Position numbers and translations under genes: made by a program | Notes under the pieces: model-generated | What the model was told of the DNA's origin: nothing | The model's input: the letters and a program-made list of their open reading frames with translations, nothing else | The model's database searches: none | Part shown: positions 44,705-54,751 of the stretch, in pieces | Layout of the letters: each line of letters opens with the position of its first letter | How positions within the stretch are numbered: position 1 is the first letter of the stretch | Origin: Lautropia sp. | Lineage (GTDB): Bacteria; Pseudomonadota; Gammaproteobacteria; Burkholderiales; Burkholderiaceae_E | Assembly: GCA_030528325.1 (NCBI GenBank) | Contig: JAUMZD010000002.1 | Span: 1-64,000 of the forward strand | Length of the DNA: 64,000 nucleotides | Reading direction: 5' to 3'

Positions 44705-45918
44705 ACAAGCGCCTTATCCAGCGTGCCATGGAGAAGCTGGCTGACCAGCATCCGACCAAAAGCACACTACCCCTGACGCCCCCGACGTTGCCGGCCGGGC
44801 ACACACTGACCTCGAGCCAGCCATCTGCCGAAGCCGACGAGCTGCAGGCCGCCCGGATTCGGGCCGAGATCGCGCGTGCCGATGCCCTGCGCCAAATTCG
44901 GGAACAGCCCCCGCAGAAAACGGTTTCGTCACCGGCCCCCCGGCCAGCCCCGCGCTCAGCGGTCCAGAAGATCGGGGCCGGCCCTCAGGGCACGATCCGT
45001 CCGACGATACCGTTGCCGCCCGTCAAAACGGCTCGAGATACCGCCACTGCACCGACCGAAACGGCCCCGCTTCCCGTGCAGGCAACGGCGAGCACGCCAG
45101 TCAACCAGAAGCCAATGCCCGCGGTCACGACCGAGCCACCGGTTCCCGTCCTGACCGAGGAGACCAGCAATACCGAATCACGCCCGGCCTCGAACCGGCC
45201 GACGGTACAGCTTGATTTCGAGCGTCTGAAGGCGCGTGGCTTTCTGGTGCCCAACGACAAGACGGCCAAGATCCACCAGGAATTCCGGTTGATCAAGCGC
45301 CGGCTTCTGGACAATGCCTTCGGCAGGCTGCGTCCTGTCGTGGAGAACGGCCGTCTGATCATGCTGACCAGCTCCCTGCCCTCCGAAGGCAAGACCTTCT
45401 GCTCGATCAACCTGGCCATCAGCATTGCGATCGGCGGAGAGTATCCGGTACTGCTGGTGGATGCCGACATTGCCCGCCCCAGCATGTCGAACACGCTGGA
45501 ACTTGACCTGCCGGAAGAACGCGGGGTTGCGGATTATCTTGAGGATCCATCGATTCCACTGTCCGATCTGCTGGTCAATACCTCGCTGCCCGGTCTCACG
45601 CTGCTGCCGGCCGGCCAGCTGGAACACCGACCGGTCGACCTGCTGGCTTCAGCCAACATGGCCAAGCTGGTCGAGCAACTCTCCCGGGAACTGCCCAGGC
45701 ACGTCATCATCTTTGATAGCCCTCCGCTGCTACCTGTCACCGAGACCCGCTCACTGTCTGCACTGGTGGGCCAGGTCATGTTGGTGGTTGCCGCCGGGGA
45801 GACACCGCGCAGCGCTGTCAACGAATCGCTGGTGCAACTGCAGAACTGCGAAGCAGTCGGCATGCTGCTGAACAAGGCGCCGGTTCAGCCCAAGGCACCG
45901 GCCTACTACGGATACTGA
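44701..45918 (+). CDS. CpsD/CapB-type tyrosine kinase (BY-kinase)
   Basis: A 405-residue cytoplasmic bacterial tyrosine kinase that controls chain length. The first 160 residues are Pro/Thr/Ala-rich and unstructured. The kinase domain shows the Walker A SSLPSEGKTFCSINLAISIA, Walker A' PVLLVDADIARPS and the Walker B-like HVIIFDSPPLL. The tail AYYGY supplies clustered tyrosines for autophosphorylation. It overlaps the chain-length gene by 4 bp and precedes the ATPase gene by 7 bp. TIGR03018-type by pattern. Confidence 0.88.
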   Translation: MNKRLIQRAMEKLADQHPTKSTLPLTPPTLPAGHTLTSSQPSAEADELQAARIRAEIARADALRQIREQPPQKTVSSPAPRPAPRSAVQKIGAGPQGTIRPTIPLPPVKTARDTATAPTETAPLPVQATASTPVNQKPMPAVTTEPPVPVLTEETSNTESRPASNRPTVQLDFERLKARGFLVPNDKTAKIHQEFRLIKRRLLDNAFGRLRPVVENGRLIMLTSSLPSEGKTFCSINLAISIAIGGEYPVLLVDADIARPSMSNTLELDLPEERGVADYLEDPSIPLSDLLVNTSLPGLTLLPAGQLEHRPVDLLASANMAKLVEQLSRELPRHVIIFDSPPLLPVTETRSLSALVGQVMLVVAAGETPRSAVNESLVQLQNCEAVGMLLNKAPVQPKAPAYYGY

Positions 45919-45925
45919 TCTCGCC

Positions 45926-46909
45926 ATGTACAAATCCTTCTTCGGTATCAAATCCAAGCCTTTCCGCCTGAATCCGCACCTGCGATTCCTGTTCAATGGC
46001 GAGGCCATGCAGCGGGTGCTCAACACGCTGAAATACGGGCTCTATCAACGTGAGGGGCTGGTTCTGCTGACCGGTGAAGCCGGCAGCGGCAAGACCCTGC
46101 TGGTCCAGAACATCAACCGGCGCCTGCCGGATGCCGGAATCCAGGTTCATACGCTGTCCACCCCACGTGCCGATGACCTGTCACTGTTGCGCCAGATCGC
46201 CGGCACTTTTGGCCTCGACGGCGCCAACCCTCAGGCCGATGCAGGCCAGCTGCTCCAGCAGATCCAGCAATACCTGACAGCCGAAGCGCGCGAAAACCAC
46301 CGCCTGCTGCTGGTGATCGACGAAGCCCACAACCTGGATGACCATGCACTCGAGGCCGTGCGCCTGCTCTCGAACCTGATGTTCAACGGCGTGCCACTGG
46401 TCCAGATCTTCATGGTAGGTCTGCCAGTGCTGCGCGCCCGGTTGATGCACCCTCGCCTAGACGCGCTGCGCCAGCGGATTCTGGTGACGGATCACCTGGA
46501 AAACCTGCCACAGGAAGAAGTATCGCAGTACATCCTGAAGCGCCTGCAACAAGCTGGATGGCAGGGAGCGCTGCCGTTCGAGGAACAGGCCATCAACCGC
46601 ATCCACGAGGCCACGCAGGGCAACCCGCGCCGCATCAACATCCTGTGCGAGCGCCTGCTGACGCAAGCCTATGTGGAAGACCGGAAACAGGTCAATGCCG
46701 CCGACGTGGATGTGATCCTGCAGGACATGACTGCCGAATGGCAGAGCGATGCAAGCCTGCCCGCCGATTCACAGGCTCTCGATGCCAGCATCGCGCTGCG
46801 GCTGCAGGCGCTGGAGAAGCGGCTGGAAGCCATGGAAGCCTCCAGCAGCCAGATTTCACAGGTTGCCAAGACCATTCTGGTACGGCTCGACAATATCCGC
46901 CCGGCCTGA
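45926..46909 (+). CDS. ExeA-like AAA ATPase of exosortase-A-type loci
   Basis: A 327-residue ATPase. MYKSFFGIKSKPFRLNPHLR at the start, Walker A LLTGEAGSGKTLLV (about 48-61), Walker B LLLVIDEAHNLDD (about 130), and the sensor/helical region QGNPRRINILCERLL are visible. This start and order match the TIGR03015-type ATPases that recur next to exosortase A genes. The C-terminal part (about 285-327) is a coiled coil (LQALEKRLEAMEASSSQI). Its role is unknown; position suggests a part in the export/control module. Confidence 0.88.
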   Translation: MYKSFFGIKSKPFRLNPHLRFLFNGEAMQRVLNTLKYGLYQREGLVLLTGEAGSGKTLLVQNINRRLPDAGIQVHTLSTPRADDLSLLRQIAGTFGLDGANPQADAGQLLQQIQQYLTAEARENHRLLLVIDEAHNLDDHALEAVRLLSNLMFNGVPLVQIFMVGLPVLRARLMHPRLDALRQRILVTDHLENLPQEEVSQYILKRLQQAGWQGALPFEEQAINRIHEATQGNPRRINILCERLLTQAYVEDRKQVNAADVDVILQDMTAEWQSDASLPADSQALDASIALRLQALEKRLEAMEASSSQISQVAKTILVRLDNIRPA

Positions 46910-46931
46910 ACCGATCCGCTTTCTCGCCCCC

Positions 46932-48413
46932 ATGCTCAGCCGGCTGGCCGCACACTTCTCCCGCTATTCGCTGGCCAGTCTGCTCGTCACGCTGGCCAGC
47001 ATCATTTCCTTTCCCTTCCTGACCCGGATCTTCTCCGTGGCGGAATACGGGATGATGAGCCTGATCGGCGTGATGGTGACGGCCACCGCTGCCGTGGGCA
47101 AGCTCGGACTTCAGCAGGCCGCCCTGCGCTTCTACAGTGAGGTGCGGGCCGGGCAGTCTCCCTGGAGCCTGTCCCAATACGAAAGCACGGTCTACCTGAG
47201 TCTGGCCGGTTTCGGCACGCTGGCCGCGCTGATCTGGGCCGGCGTGGTGTCGATACTGCCCGACACGCTCTTCAGCCAGCCCGACAGCCGGGCATTGCTC
47301 TATCTGGTGGCGCCGCTGGCCCTGCTGCAATGCCTGTCAAGCTCGGTCATCAACCAGTTGCGCGCCCGCGAGATGAGCGGTGTGCTGTCCCTCTACAGCG
47401 TGTTGCAGCGCTACCTCGGTCTCGGGCTGATGCTGGTGGTGCTGATGCATGTTTCCCGGACGCTGTGGGGTTTCTACGGCGCGCAGATCGTGGCAGAAAG
47501 CCTCTGTCTCCTGGCGCTGTGTCTGTGGTTCTTCAGGCGTCACCCCTGGTCACCGGCCAACTTTTCGGCCCCGCTGCTCAGAACACTGCTGACCTTCAGT
47601 CTGCCACTGGTCGTCATGGAGCTGTCATCGGTCATGCTGAGCCTCGGCGACCGTGTGCTGATCGAACGGCTGATGGACACGGCTGCACTGGGCATCTATT
47701 CGGCCCCATACAACCTGTGTGACTACATCGGGGCCGTACTGGTGATGGCATTCACCAGCGCCGTCACACCGATGGTGCTCCGGCTTTGGGCTGACGAAGG
47801 CGAAGCTGCCACTCAGGATTTCCTGCAGCGGGTCTTTCATCTCTACGCGCTGTTCGCCGTGCCGATGGTGGCAGGTGTTTCGGCCGTGGCCGAGCCGCTG
47901 CTGGCACTCGTGGCCTCGGAAAAATACCGCAGTGGCGCCAGCATCATTCCCTGGGTAATTTCCGGCATAGCCTTGCAAGGTTTGTTTCCGGTTGCATCAG
48001 CCGGCTTGCAGATTCAGAAACGCTCGGTTTTCATTCTGGTCTCGATCCTGTCGGCTGCGCTGCTCAACATCGTGCTCAATCTGGTGCTGATCCCGGTGGC
48101 CGGTATCGATGGCGCAGCCATTGCAACCTTTCTGGGCTATGTGCTGATGCTGGGACTGGCGGCCTGGCTGGGCCGACACACCGTCTCCGTCCGGCCCGAA
48201 CCCTACCGCCTCGGCGTGTTCGTGCTGGCTTCCGGACTGATGTATGGCGCCCTGATGCAGATTGATACCCATCACGACCTCCTGACCCTGGTTACCCGAG
48301 TCGCAGCAGGTGCGCTGATCTATCCTGTGGTGACGATGCTTCTGGATCGTCACTCCCGTGACATGGCGCAACAGACTGCTGCCCGGCTGGGCCTGATCAA
48401 AAAGCGCGTATGA
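46932..48413 (+). CDS. Wzx-type oligosaccharide flippase
   Basis: A 493-residue polytopic membrane protein of the MOP superfamily, expected to flip lipid-linked repeat units. About 12-14 hydrophobic helices; the family core appears as SLASLLVTLASIISFPFLTR and IFSVAEYGMMSLIGVMVTAT at the N-terminus and DRVLIERLMDTAALGIYSAP in the middle. ATG 46932 is chosen because it begins the first helix; an in-frame extension overlaps the ATPase gene. Overlaps the deacetylase gene by 4 bp. Confidence 0.87.
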   Translation: MLSRLAAHFSRYSLASLLVTLASIISFPFLTRIFSVAEYGMMSLIGVMVTATAAVGKLGLQQAALRFYSEVRAGQSPWSLSQYESTVYLSLAGFGTLAALIWAGVVSILPDTLFSQPDSRALLYLVAPLALLQCLSSSVINQLRAREMSGVLSLYSVLQRYLGLGLMLVVLMHVSRTLWGFYGAQIVAESLCLLALCLWFFRRHPWSPANFSAPLLRTLLTFSLPLVVMELSSVMLSLGDRVLIERLMDTAALGIYSAPYNLCDYIGAVLVMAFTSAVTPMVLRLWADEGEAATQDFLQRVFHLYALFAVPMVAGVSAVAEPLLALVASEKYRSGASIIPWVISGIALQGLFPVASAGLQIQKRSVFILVSILSAALLNIVLNLVLIPVAGIDGAAIATFLGYVLMLGLAAWLGRHTVSVRPEPYRLGVFVLASGLMYGALMQIDTHHDLLTLVTRVAAGALIYPVVTMLLDRHSRDMAQQTAARLGLIKKRV

Positions 48414-49312
48414 AAGCCGTTACCGTACTGATGTACCACGCCATCGACCGTGATGGCGCCATCGGTGCCGATGCCCATTACTCGGTCGAGCCAGCCCGGT
48501 TCGCCCATCAACTTCAGCTGATCCGGCAGCACGGCGGCTATGTGAGCAGTGTGCTCACACAGCTCGAGCACCTGAGGCAGAAACCCGGGGGCCTCGTCAG
48601 ACCTGACGCCCGCCACCCCGTCTGCCTGACCTTCGACGACGGTCATGTCAGCAATGGCCACGCAGCCGAACAGATCGCCCGGCACGGCGGACAGGCCGAT
48701 TTTTTTGTCAATCCGTCGATGGTGGGCAAACCAGGCTTTCTGAACTGGGCCGAATTGCGGGAAATGGCCGACATGGGCATGTCGATCCAGTCACACGGCA
48801 TGAACCACCGTTATCTGGACCAGCTGTCGCCCGAGGAGGTGCGTGCCGAACTATCAGACTCGCGACAGGCCATCGAGGACGCCATCGGACTGCCGGTCAA
48901 CATCTACGCGCCCGCAGGCGGGCGGATGCCTGCCGGGTTCACGAAGCTGGCCCATGAACTGGGTTATCAGGCCGTCTGCTCTTCCCGCGTCGGGCTCTGG
49001 AAGCCGGCCTCTCCCGATGCCGACGGGCCGGCGCTGGAACTGCCGCGACTGGCCATGCTGCAAGGCACGCGTGATCCGCAATTCCTCGCCTGGATCACCC
49101 AGCAGCCCAGGGAGATGCTCAGGCAGCAGTTACGCTACCGTCTGCTTCGGCTCTCCAAGCAGCTGCTCGGCAATCACGGGCACGAGCGGCTTCGCGCCTG
49201 GCTGCTGCCCGGACAGAAGTCGCCGACCAATGCAGGTGCCGATACTGGCATCCGCGCCACCTCCGACAGTACGATCGTTCAACGCCCTCACCCGGATGAC
49301 CCCGTGCGATGA
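48410..49312 (+). CDS. Polysaccharide deacetylase family protein (NodB domain), first copy
   Basis: A 300-residue carbohydrate esterase family 4 protein. TFDDGHVSN carries the catalytic Asp pair, SHGMNHRYL the metal-binding His-x3-His, and IYAPAGGRMPAG the Arg motif. The N-terminal VTVLMYHAIDRDGAIGADAHY matches deacetylases of exosortase loci. No signal peptide is seen, so action in the cytoplasm or on lipid-linked sugar is possible. It overlaps both neighbours by 4 bp (ATGA), indicating tight translational coupling. Confidence 0.88.
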   Translation: MKAVTVLMYHAIDRDGAIGADAHYSVEPARFAHQLQLIRQHGGYVSSVLTQLEHLRQKPGGLVRPDARHPVCLTFDDGHVSNGHAAEQIARHGGQADFFVNPSMVGKPGFLNWAELREMADMGMSIQSHGMNHRYLDQLSPEEVRAELSDSRQAIEDAIGLPVNIYAPAGGRMPAGFTKLAHELGYQAVCSSRVGLWKPASPDADGPALELPRLAMLQGTRDPQFLAWITQQPREMLRQQLRYRLLRLSKQLLGNHGHERLRAWLLPGQKSPTNAGADTGIRATSDSTIVQRPHPDDPVR

Positions 49313-52300
49313 CTACGTTCTGGCTGATCGTCTTTGTCCTGGCTTCCGTCTGGATGCTGTACACCTATCTGGGCTATCCGCTGCTACTGATGTGGCAACG
49401 GAAACGGCTGCTGAGACACTCGCCTCCTTCATCGCTGAGGACCACGCCCACGGCGGATGAAGCACTGCCGCCGGTGGCTGTCGTGATCGTGGCGCGTCAT
49501 GCCAGCGGACTGATCGAACGCAAGATCCGAAGCTGCCTCGACAGCGACTACCCGGCCGACAGGCTCCAGGTCGTGCTGGCCATCGACGGTCCCGATGAAG
49601 CCACGGCACAGGCCGCCGAGCGGCTTGGCGACAGCCGTGTCCGGATCCTGCGTCACACGGAGCACCGCGGCAAGTCAGCCACGCTCAACGATGCCATCGC
49701 CCAGTGTGATCAACCCATCCTGATCCTGAACGACGCCCGCCAGCGCCTTGACCCCCAGGCCATCCGTCTGCTGGTCGAAGCGCTGCTGCGCGATCCGGGC
49801 CGCGCGGCCATCAGCGGCGAACTGCAACTGGAAGTCAACGACGGGGATTTCGTCGGTCAGGGACTGGACGCCTACTGGCGTTACGAGAAATGGCTTCGTC
49901 GCACGGAAAGCGAGGTGGCCTCGACCATCGGTGCAACCGGCGCGCTGTATGCCATCCGGCGCGAAGCATTCCGCCCGATCCCTGAGCAGACGATTCTGGA
50001 CGACGTGCTGATCCCGATGCAGATGGTGCTGGATGGGCATCGTGTCGGTTTCGAGGCAGGCGCCATCGCCTATGACCTGCCTTCCACATCGATGGAACAG
50101 GAAAGGCGGCGGAAAATCCGAACGCTGGCCGGCAACTTCCAGTTGCTCCAGCTTTGCCCGACCCTGATCAACCCGCGCGCGAATCCGGCATTCGTCGGCT
50201 TCTTCTCGCACAAGGTCTGCCGACTACTGACCCCGGTGGCCCTCGTGCTGATGCTGGTGGCCAGCCTGTCCCTGGCTGGCCAATCCCTGATCTTCGCCCT
50301 GCTGCTGGCGGTCGAACTGGGTGTCATCCTGATGGCCATCGTCGCCCGGCTGCTGCCCACTTCGCGGCGCTGGCTGCCCATCCGGCTGTCCAGCACCTTT
50401 GTGGAGATGCACCTGTTCATCGTGCTGGGCTTCGTCGAATACCTGCGAAACCGCAACCTGCACCGCTGGAGCAACGAGCCCGCCGGCTCGGACGACCGAC
50501 CGATGAAAGTGCTGTACCTGGTCTCCCTGTTTCCATGCTGGTCGGAAACCTTCATCGTTCGTGAAATCAGCGCGCTGCTGCGGCGTGGCGTCGATATCCG
50601 CATCCTGTCGCTGAAGGGAGCCCACGAGCCCATGGTGCAACCGGATGCCGAACAGATGCTCGACCGGGTGATCTATCCTCCCTCGGGCATCAGGAGCCTG
50701 CAGGCGGCCCTGCCACTCGTGCTGCTGCATCCGATCCAGAGCCTTGGCGAAGTTCTCCCGCTGGTACGCAGCCTCTGGAAGCGTCCGGTGGAACTGGCCA
50801 AATCGCTGGTGAGCTGGTGGCGCACACTGGCCGTCGTGTCGGATGTGAAGCGCTTCGGCCCCGATCATGTCCACGCACACTGGGCCACCTATCCGAGCAC
50901 TGGCGCCCGTATCCTGGCCGGCCGGCTTGGCGCACGCTGGAGCTTCACCGGTCATGCCCATGACATCTTCGTTCATGATCAGGATCTGAGCGCCAAGCTC
51001 TGCGAGGCAGATTTCAGCGTCACGATTTCCGAGTACAACCGCCGGCAGCTGAGTACCCGGATGCCGGCCCCGCAGCATGATCGTCTGGCGGTCATCCACT
51101 GCGGCGTACTGCCTGACGACATTGCCTTCGTGCGCGAAGAACGGGCCGCGGCCCGGATCATGGCGGTCGGGCGCTTCGACCCGATCAAGGGCTTCATCCA
51201 CCTGATCGATGCCTGCGCGCACCTGAAGGCTCAGGGCGTGCCTTTCGAATGCGACATCATCGGTGACGGTCCGCTGCGACCGGCGCTGGCGCAGGCCGTC
51301 GCAAGGCACGGGCTGCAGGCCCAGGTTCGCCTCACCGGCGCTCTGCCCCAACAGGCCGTGCGTGAACACATGCGCCAGGCCACGATGTTCGTGCTGCCTT
51401 CGGTGATGCTGGCCGATGGCAATGCCGATGGCATTCCGGTAGCCCTGATGGAGGCGATGGCCAGCGGCCTGCCCGCCATTTCCACCCGTGTATCGGGCAT
51501 TCCGGAATTGATCACCGACGGCGTCTCGGGTCTGCTGGTGCCCCCCGGCGATGCAGAGGCACTGGCCAGCGCCATCCGGCGGCTGCTGGATGATGCGCCG
51601 TTGCAGGCGCAGCTGGCCCGACAGGCACGGACCAAGGTGTGTCAGGACTTCGATGCGGATATCGAAGCCGGCAAACTGCTCGACCGGATGATGGGGCTGC
51701 GCCCTGGCGCCCCGATCCGGTTCAACCCGGCAGCTCAGGCTCTGACCCCATCAGCAAAAGACACAGGCCAGCCCCGGGCCGCCCGGATCATGCTGATGAC
51801 CGATGAGATGGAAGTCGGCGGCAGCCAGCGTCAGATCGTCCAGCTGGCCCTTGGCCTGAAGCAGCGCGGCATCGGTTGCGTGGTGGTGTATTTCCGGTAT
51901 CCGTCCTTTCTGGTGGATGTACTGAACGAAGCAGGCGTGCCCACGCTGCATGTCCAGAAGCAGCATCGGGTGGATCCGGGCTTCGTGCGCCGCCTGCGCC
52001 AGGCCATGCTGGACTGGCAACCGGATGTCGTTCACTGTTTTTCATTCACCGCCGAACTATGGGGGGCACTGGCCTGCCAGCTCATGCCCGGCGCAAGGCG
52101 TCCCACCCTGATCAGCTCCGTCCGCGGCACCTACGAGTGGTACACCCCCCGGCAATGGACGCTGAAACGCTGGGTGAGTGCCCGTTCGGCCAGCATCATC
52201 TCGAACTCGAAGATGGGTGCCGACTACGCCGCGCAGCAGATGCAGTGGCCGGCCGAGGCTTTCCGGGTCATTCCGAACGGGGTCGCCACGCCGTCCCCCG

Positions 52301-52929
52301 ATCCCGTGGCAGCCCAGGCACTGAGAGCCCGGTACCTGCCGCCATCCGCCGGCACTGCTGATGGCACGGCGACATCCCGGTCTGCCGGTGGGGTGCTGCT
52401 GCTCTTCGTGGGCCGCCTCGTCGAACACAAGAATCTGCCACGCCTGCTGATGGCCTTTGCCGAGCTTCTGAAACACCGTCCCGATGCCCGTCTGCTGATG
52501 GCCGGCGGCGGCCCGCTGGAACAGGTACTGCAGCAACAGATCCAGGAGCTGGCGCTGGGCGACAAGGCATTCCTGCTCGGCGAGCGCGATGATGTGCCCA
52601 CGTTGATGGCGGCAGCCGACATCGTGGTACTACCCTCGCTGCGCGAAGGGCTCTCCAATGTGGTCCTCGAGGCCATGGCCCTCGGGCGCCCGGTTCTTTC
52701 CACCCGAACCGGCGGTACACCGGAGATCATCGAACATGACATCAACGGCCTGCTGGTCGAAGCAACCGATGTGGCGGCCCTGAGTCAGGCCATGCAGAAG
52801 CTGGCCGACGACCCCGGCTTGCGAACCCGCATCGGTCAGGCGGGACAGCGCCGTGTTTCAGAGCATTACAGTCCAGACGCCATGGTCAATGCCATGAGCA
52901 AGGAGTACGAACGTGTCCATCAACGGTAA
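49309..52929 (+). CDS. Triple glycosyltransferase fusion (GT2-GT4-GT4)
   Basis: A 1206-residue protein of three complete glycosyltransferase modules. Residues 1-398: N-terminal membrane helix, then GT2 domain (PVAVVIVARHASGLIERKI, LILNDARQRLDPQA, DDVLIPMQMVLDGHR) with two or three C-terminal helices. Residues 399-827: first GT4, beginning at an in-frame ATG (50503, MKVLYLVSLFPCWSETF) with EAMASGLPAISTRVSGIPE. Residues 828-1206: second GT4 beginning IMLMTDEMEVGGSQRQI with LEAMALGRPVLSTRTGGTPE. Each is normally a separate gene in relatives. The frame is continuous, so three consecutive sugar additions by one polypeptide is the natural inference. Donors and acceptors unknown. The end overlaps the next gene by 17 bp. 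Confidence 0.88.
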   Translation: MTTFWLIVFVLASVWMLYTYLGYPLLLMWQRKRLLRHSPPSSLRTTPTADEALPPVAVVIVARHASGLIERKIRSCLDSDYPADRLQVVLAIDGPDEATAQAAERLGDSRVRILRHTEHRGKSATLNDAIAQCDQPILILNDARQRLDPQAIRLLVEALLRDPGRAAISGELQLEVNDGDFVGQGLDAYWRYEKWLRRTESEVASTIGATGALYAIRREAFRPIPEQTILDDVLIPMQMVLDGHRVGFEAGAIAYDLPSTSMEQERRRKIRTLAGNFQLLQLCPTLINPRANPAFVGFFSHKVCRLLTPVALVLMLVASLSLAGQSLIFALLLAVELGVILMAIVARLLPTSRRWLPIRLSSTFVEMHLFIVLGFVEYLRNRNLHRWSNEPAGSDDRPMKVLYLVSLFPCWSETFIVREISALLRRGVDIRILSLKGAHEPMVQPDAEQMLDRVIYPPSGIRSLQAALPLVLLHPIQSLGEVLPLVRSLWKRPVELAKSLVSWWRTLAVVSDVKRFGPDHVHAHWATYPSTGARILAGRLGARWSFTGHAHDIFVHDQDLSAKLCEADFSVTISEYNRRQLSTRMPAPQHDRLAVIHCGVLPDDIAFVREERAAARIMAVGRFDPIKGFIHLIDACAHLKAQGVPFECDIIGDGPLRPALAQAVARHGLQAQVRLTGALPQQAVREHMRQATMFVLPSVMLADGNADGIPVALMEAMASGLPAISTRVSGIPELITDGVSGLLVPPGDAEALASAIRRLLDDAPLQAQLARQARTKVCQDFDADIEAGKLLDRMMGLRPGAPIRFNPAAQALTPSAKDTGQPRAARIMLMTDEMEVGGSQRQIVQLALGLKQRGIGCVVVYFRYPSFLVDVLNEAGVPTLHVQKQHRVDPGFVRRLRQAMLDWQPDVVHCFSFTAELWGALACQLMPGARRPTLISSVRGTYEWYTPRQWTLKRWVSARSASIISNSKMGADYAAQQMQWPAEAFRVIPNGVATPSPDPVAAQALRARYLPPSAGTADGTATSRSAGGVLLLFVGRLVEHKNLPRLLMAFAELLKHRPDARLLMAGGGPLEQVLQQQIQELALGDKAFLLGERDDVPTLMAAADIVVLPSLREGLSNVVLEAMALGRPVLSTRTGGTPEIIEHDINGLLVEATDVAALSQAMQKLADDPGLRTRIGQAGQRRVSEHYSPDAMVNAMSKEYERVHQR

Positions 52930-54751
52930 TTTCCTGCTGCTCATCCAGCCGACGAAAGAAGGCCGCACCCCCCCTGTGACATGGCCGGCCGGGCAGGCGG
53001 GCACGGCCAGTCATCATGAACAGGGCGAGCTGGCCGATGGCCGGCAGTTCAGCCTGCAGTGGCAAGGCGGGGGCTGGCAGATGAAAGGTGACCACCGGGT
53101 AGGCGCCCTGGGAATGAGTGTCGGCCCGATCCACGACGACCTGGGCGCTGTCATGCAGACCTGGCTCGACTCAAGGCAGACACCGGTCGAGCAGTGCACC
53201 GGGCGCTTCATCCTGATCTGCTGGGATCTGCCGAACAGTCATGTTCAGGTCATCACGGATGCCTTCAAGACATGGCCGGTCTGCCATGTGGATGCCGGCG
53301 AGCAGGGGCTTGCACTGGCATCCGACATGCGCCTGCTGCTCGGCACGGGGCTTGTCAGACCGGAACTGTCGGCTTCGGCCCTGTACCACTACCTGAATTT
53401 CTATTATGTGCCGGCTCACAGTGCGATCTATCAGGGCGTGGAAAAGCTCGGCGGCGGCCAGCGCCTGCGTTACCGGAACCGGAAAGCCGAGGTCGAATCA
53501 TGGTGGCAGTTGCGCTACCCGGAAGATCTGCACCTGGGCCGGTCACGGGCAGCCGTCCAGCTTCGTGACCACATCATCGACAATGTCCGGCAGTACCGCC
53601 CGCAAGAAGATGGCCACTGGGGCGCCTTCCTGAGCGGGGGCACCGACAGTTCGAGCATCTGCGGCATTCTGGCCCGCCATGCAGCGCCCGATGTCGTGTC
53701 GAGTTTCTCCATCGGTTTTGCCGAGCCCGGCTATGACGAACTGGAATACGCCCGCATCGCGGCCAACGCCTTCGGGCTGGACGCCCACGAGCGCCGTGTC
53801 GACGAGCAGGAAGCCGTCGAGGCACTGCCCCGGCTGATCGAGGCCTTTGACGAACCCTTCGGCAATGCCTCGGCCATCCCGACCTATTATTGCGCCCGGA
53901 TGGCTGCTGACGCCGGCAAGCAGCTGCTGGTGGCCGGCGATGGCGGTGACGAGATTTTCGGGGGCAACGAACGGTACCTGAAGGACCGGATTTTCAGCCT
54001 GTATTACCACGCCCCATCCTTCATCCGGGCCATCGGCAAGCAGGCACACCGGATGCTGTCGGACACCGACCAGCGCTGGGCGAACCGCATCCGCAACTTC
54101 ATCGAGCGTGGCAGCCTGCCGAACCCGGATCGTTTCTATACCGATGACTCCTTCGCCTCGGATCATTACGACACGCTGCTGACCGCAGGCTTTCGTGCAC
54201 AGGTTGGCCGCGACGCCTCACTGGATCTGCAGCGCGCCATCTGGAAAGAACTCCCGGCTCCGAGCGAGCTTCATCGTCTGATGCACCTTGACCTGCTGAT
54301 GGCGATTTCGGACAACGACATCGTCAAGGTGACCGGAGCCTGTCGTACTGCCGATGTGTCGGTCGTGTTTCCTTACCTGGATCGCCATCTGGTCGAATAC
54401 ACGGCCCGGCTGCCCGCCTATTTCAAGCTGCGGGGCACCAACAAGCGCGCGCTGTTCAAGGAGGCCATGAACAGCACGCTGCCGGAAGCCATCCGGCGCA
54501 AGAAAAAGCAGGGTTTCGGTCTGCCGGTCAGTCTGTGGATGCGAGGCCATGGCCCCTTCCGTCAGTTGCTGAACGACACCCTGGAATCTCCCCACGCCCA
54601 TCTGTGGCAGTACATCGAAGTGGATGCCGTGCGAAAGCTGCTGGATCGCCATCAGCGCAATGCCTGGGATCACGCCTCGGAGCTGTATCAGTTGCTGGTT
54701 CTGGAACTCTGGCTCAAACGCCATACGCATGACACCCAACAAGACCAATAA
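52913..54751 (+). CDS. Asparagine-synthase-like amidotransferase lacking the glutaminase cysteine
   Basis: A 612-residue protein. The synthetase domain is complete: the PPi-loop FLSGGTDSSSICG (about 241-253), FDEPFGNASAIPTYYCARMA and VAGDGGDEIFGGNERY. The N-terminal class-II glutaminase domain is degenerate: the protein starts MSINGN, without the Cys2 nucleophile or an RGPDD loop. GTG 52913 is chosen because AAGGAG (52900-52905) lies 7 nt upstream. Without glutaminase activity it may use free ammonia or ligate another amine, as in lasso-peptide cyclases. It overlaps the glycosyltransferase gene by 17 bp and the next GT4 gene by 23 bp. Confidence 0.85.
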   Translation: MSINGNFLLLIQPTKEGRTPPVTWPAGQAGTASHHEQGELADGRQFSLQWQGGGWQMKGDHRVGALGMSVGPIHDDLGAVMQTWLDSRQTPVEQCTGRFILICWDLPNSHVQVITDAFKTWPVCHVDAGEQGLALASDMRLLLGTGLVRPELSASALYHYLNFYYVPAHSAIYQGVEKLGGGQRLRYRNRKAEVESWWQLRYPEDLHLGRSRAAVQLRDHIIDNVRQYRPQEDGHWGAFLSGGTDSSSICGILARHAAPDVVSSFSIGFAEPGYDELEYARIAANAFGLDAHERRVDEQEAVEALPRLIEAFDEPFGNASAIPTYYCARMAADAGKQLLVAGDGGDEIFGGNERYLKDRIFSLYYHAPSFIRAIGKQAHRMLSDTDQRWANRIRNFIERGSLPNPDRFYTDDSFASDHYDTLLTAGFRAQVGRDASLDLQRAIWKELPAPSELHRLMHLDLLMAISDNDIVKVTGACRTADVSVVFPYLDRHLVEYTARLPAYFKLRGTNKRALFKEAMNSTLPEAIRRKKKQGFGLPVSLWMRGHGPFRQLLNDTLESPHAHLWQYIEVDAVRKLLDRHQRNAWDHASELYQLLVLELWLKRHTHDTQQDQ

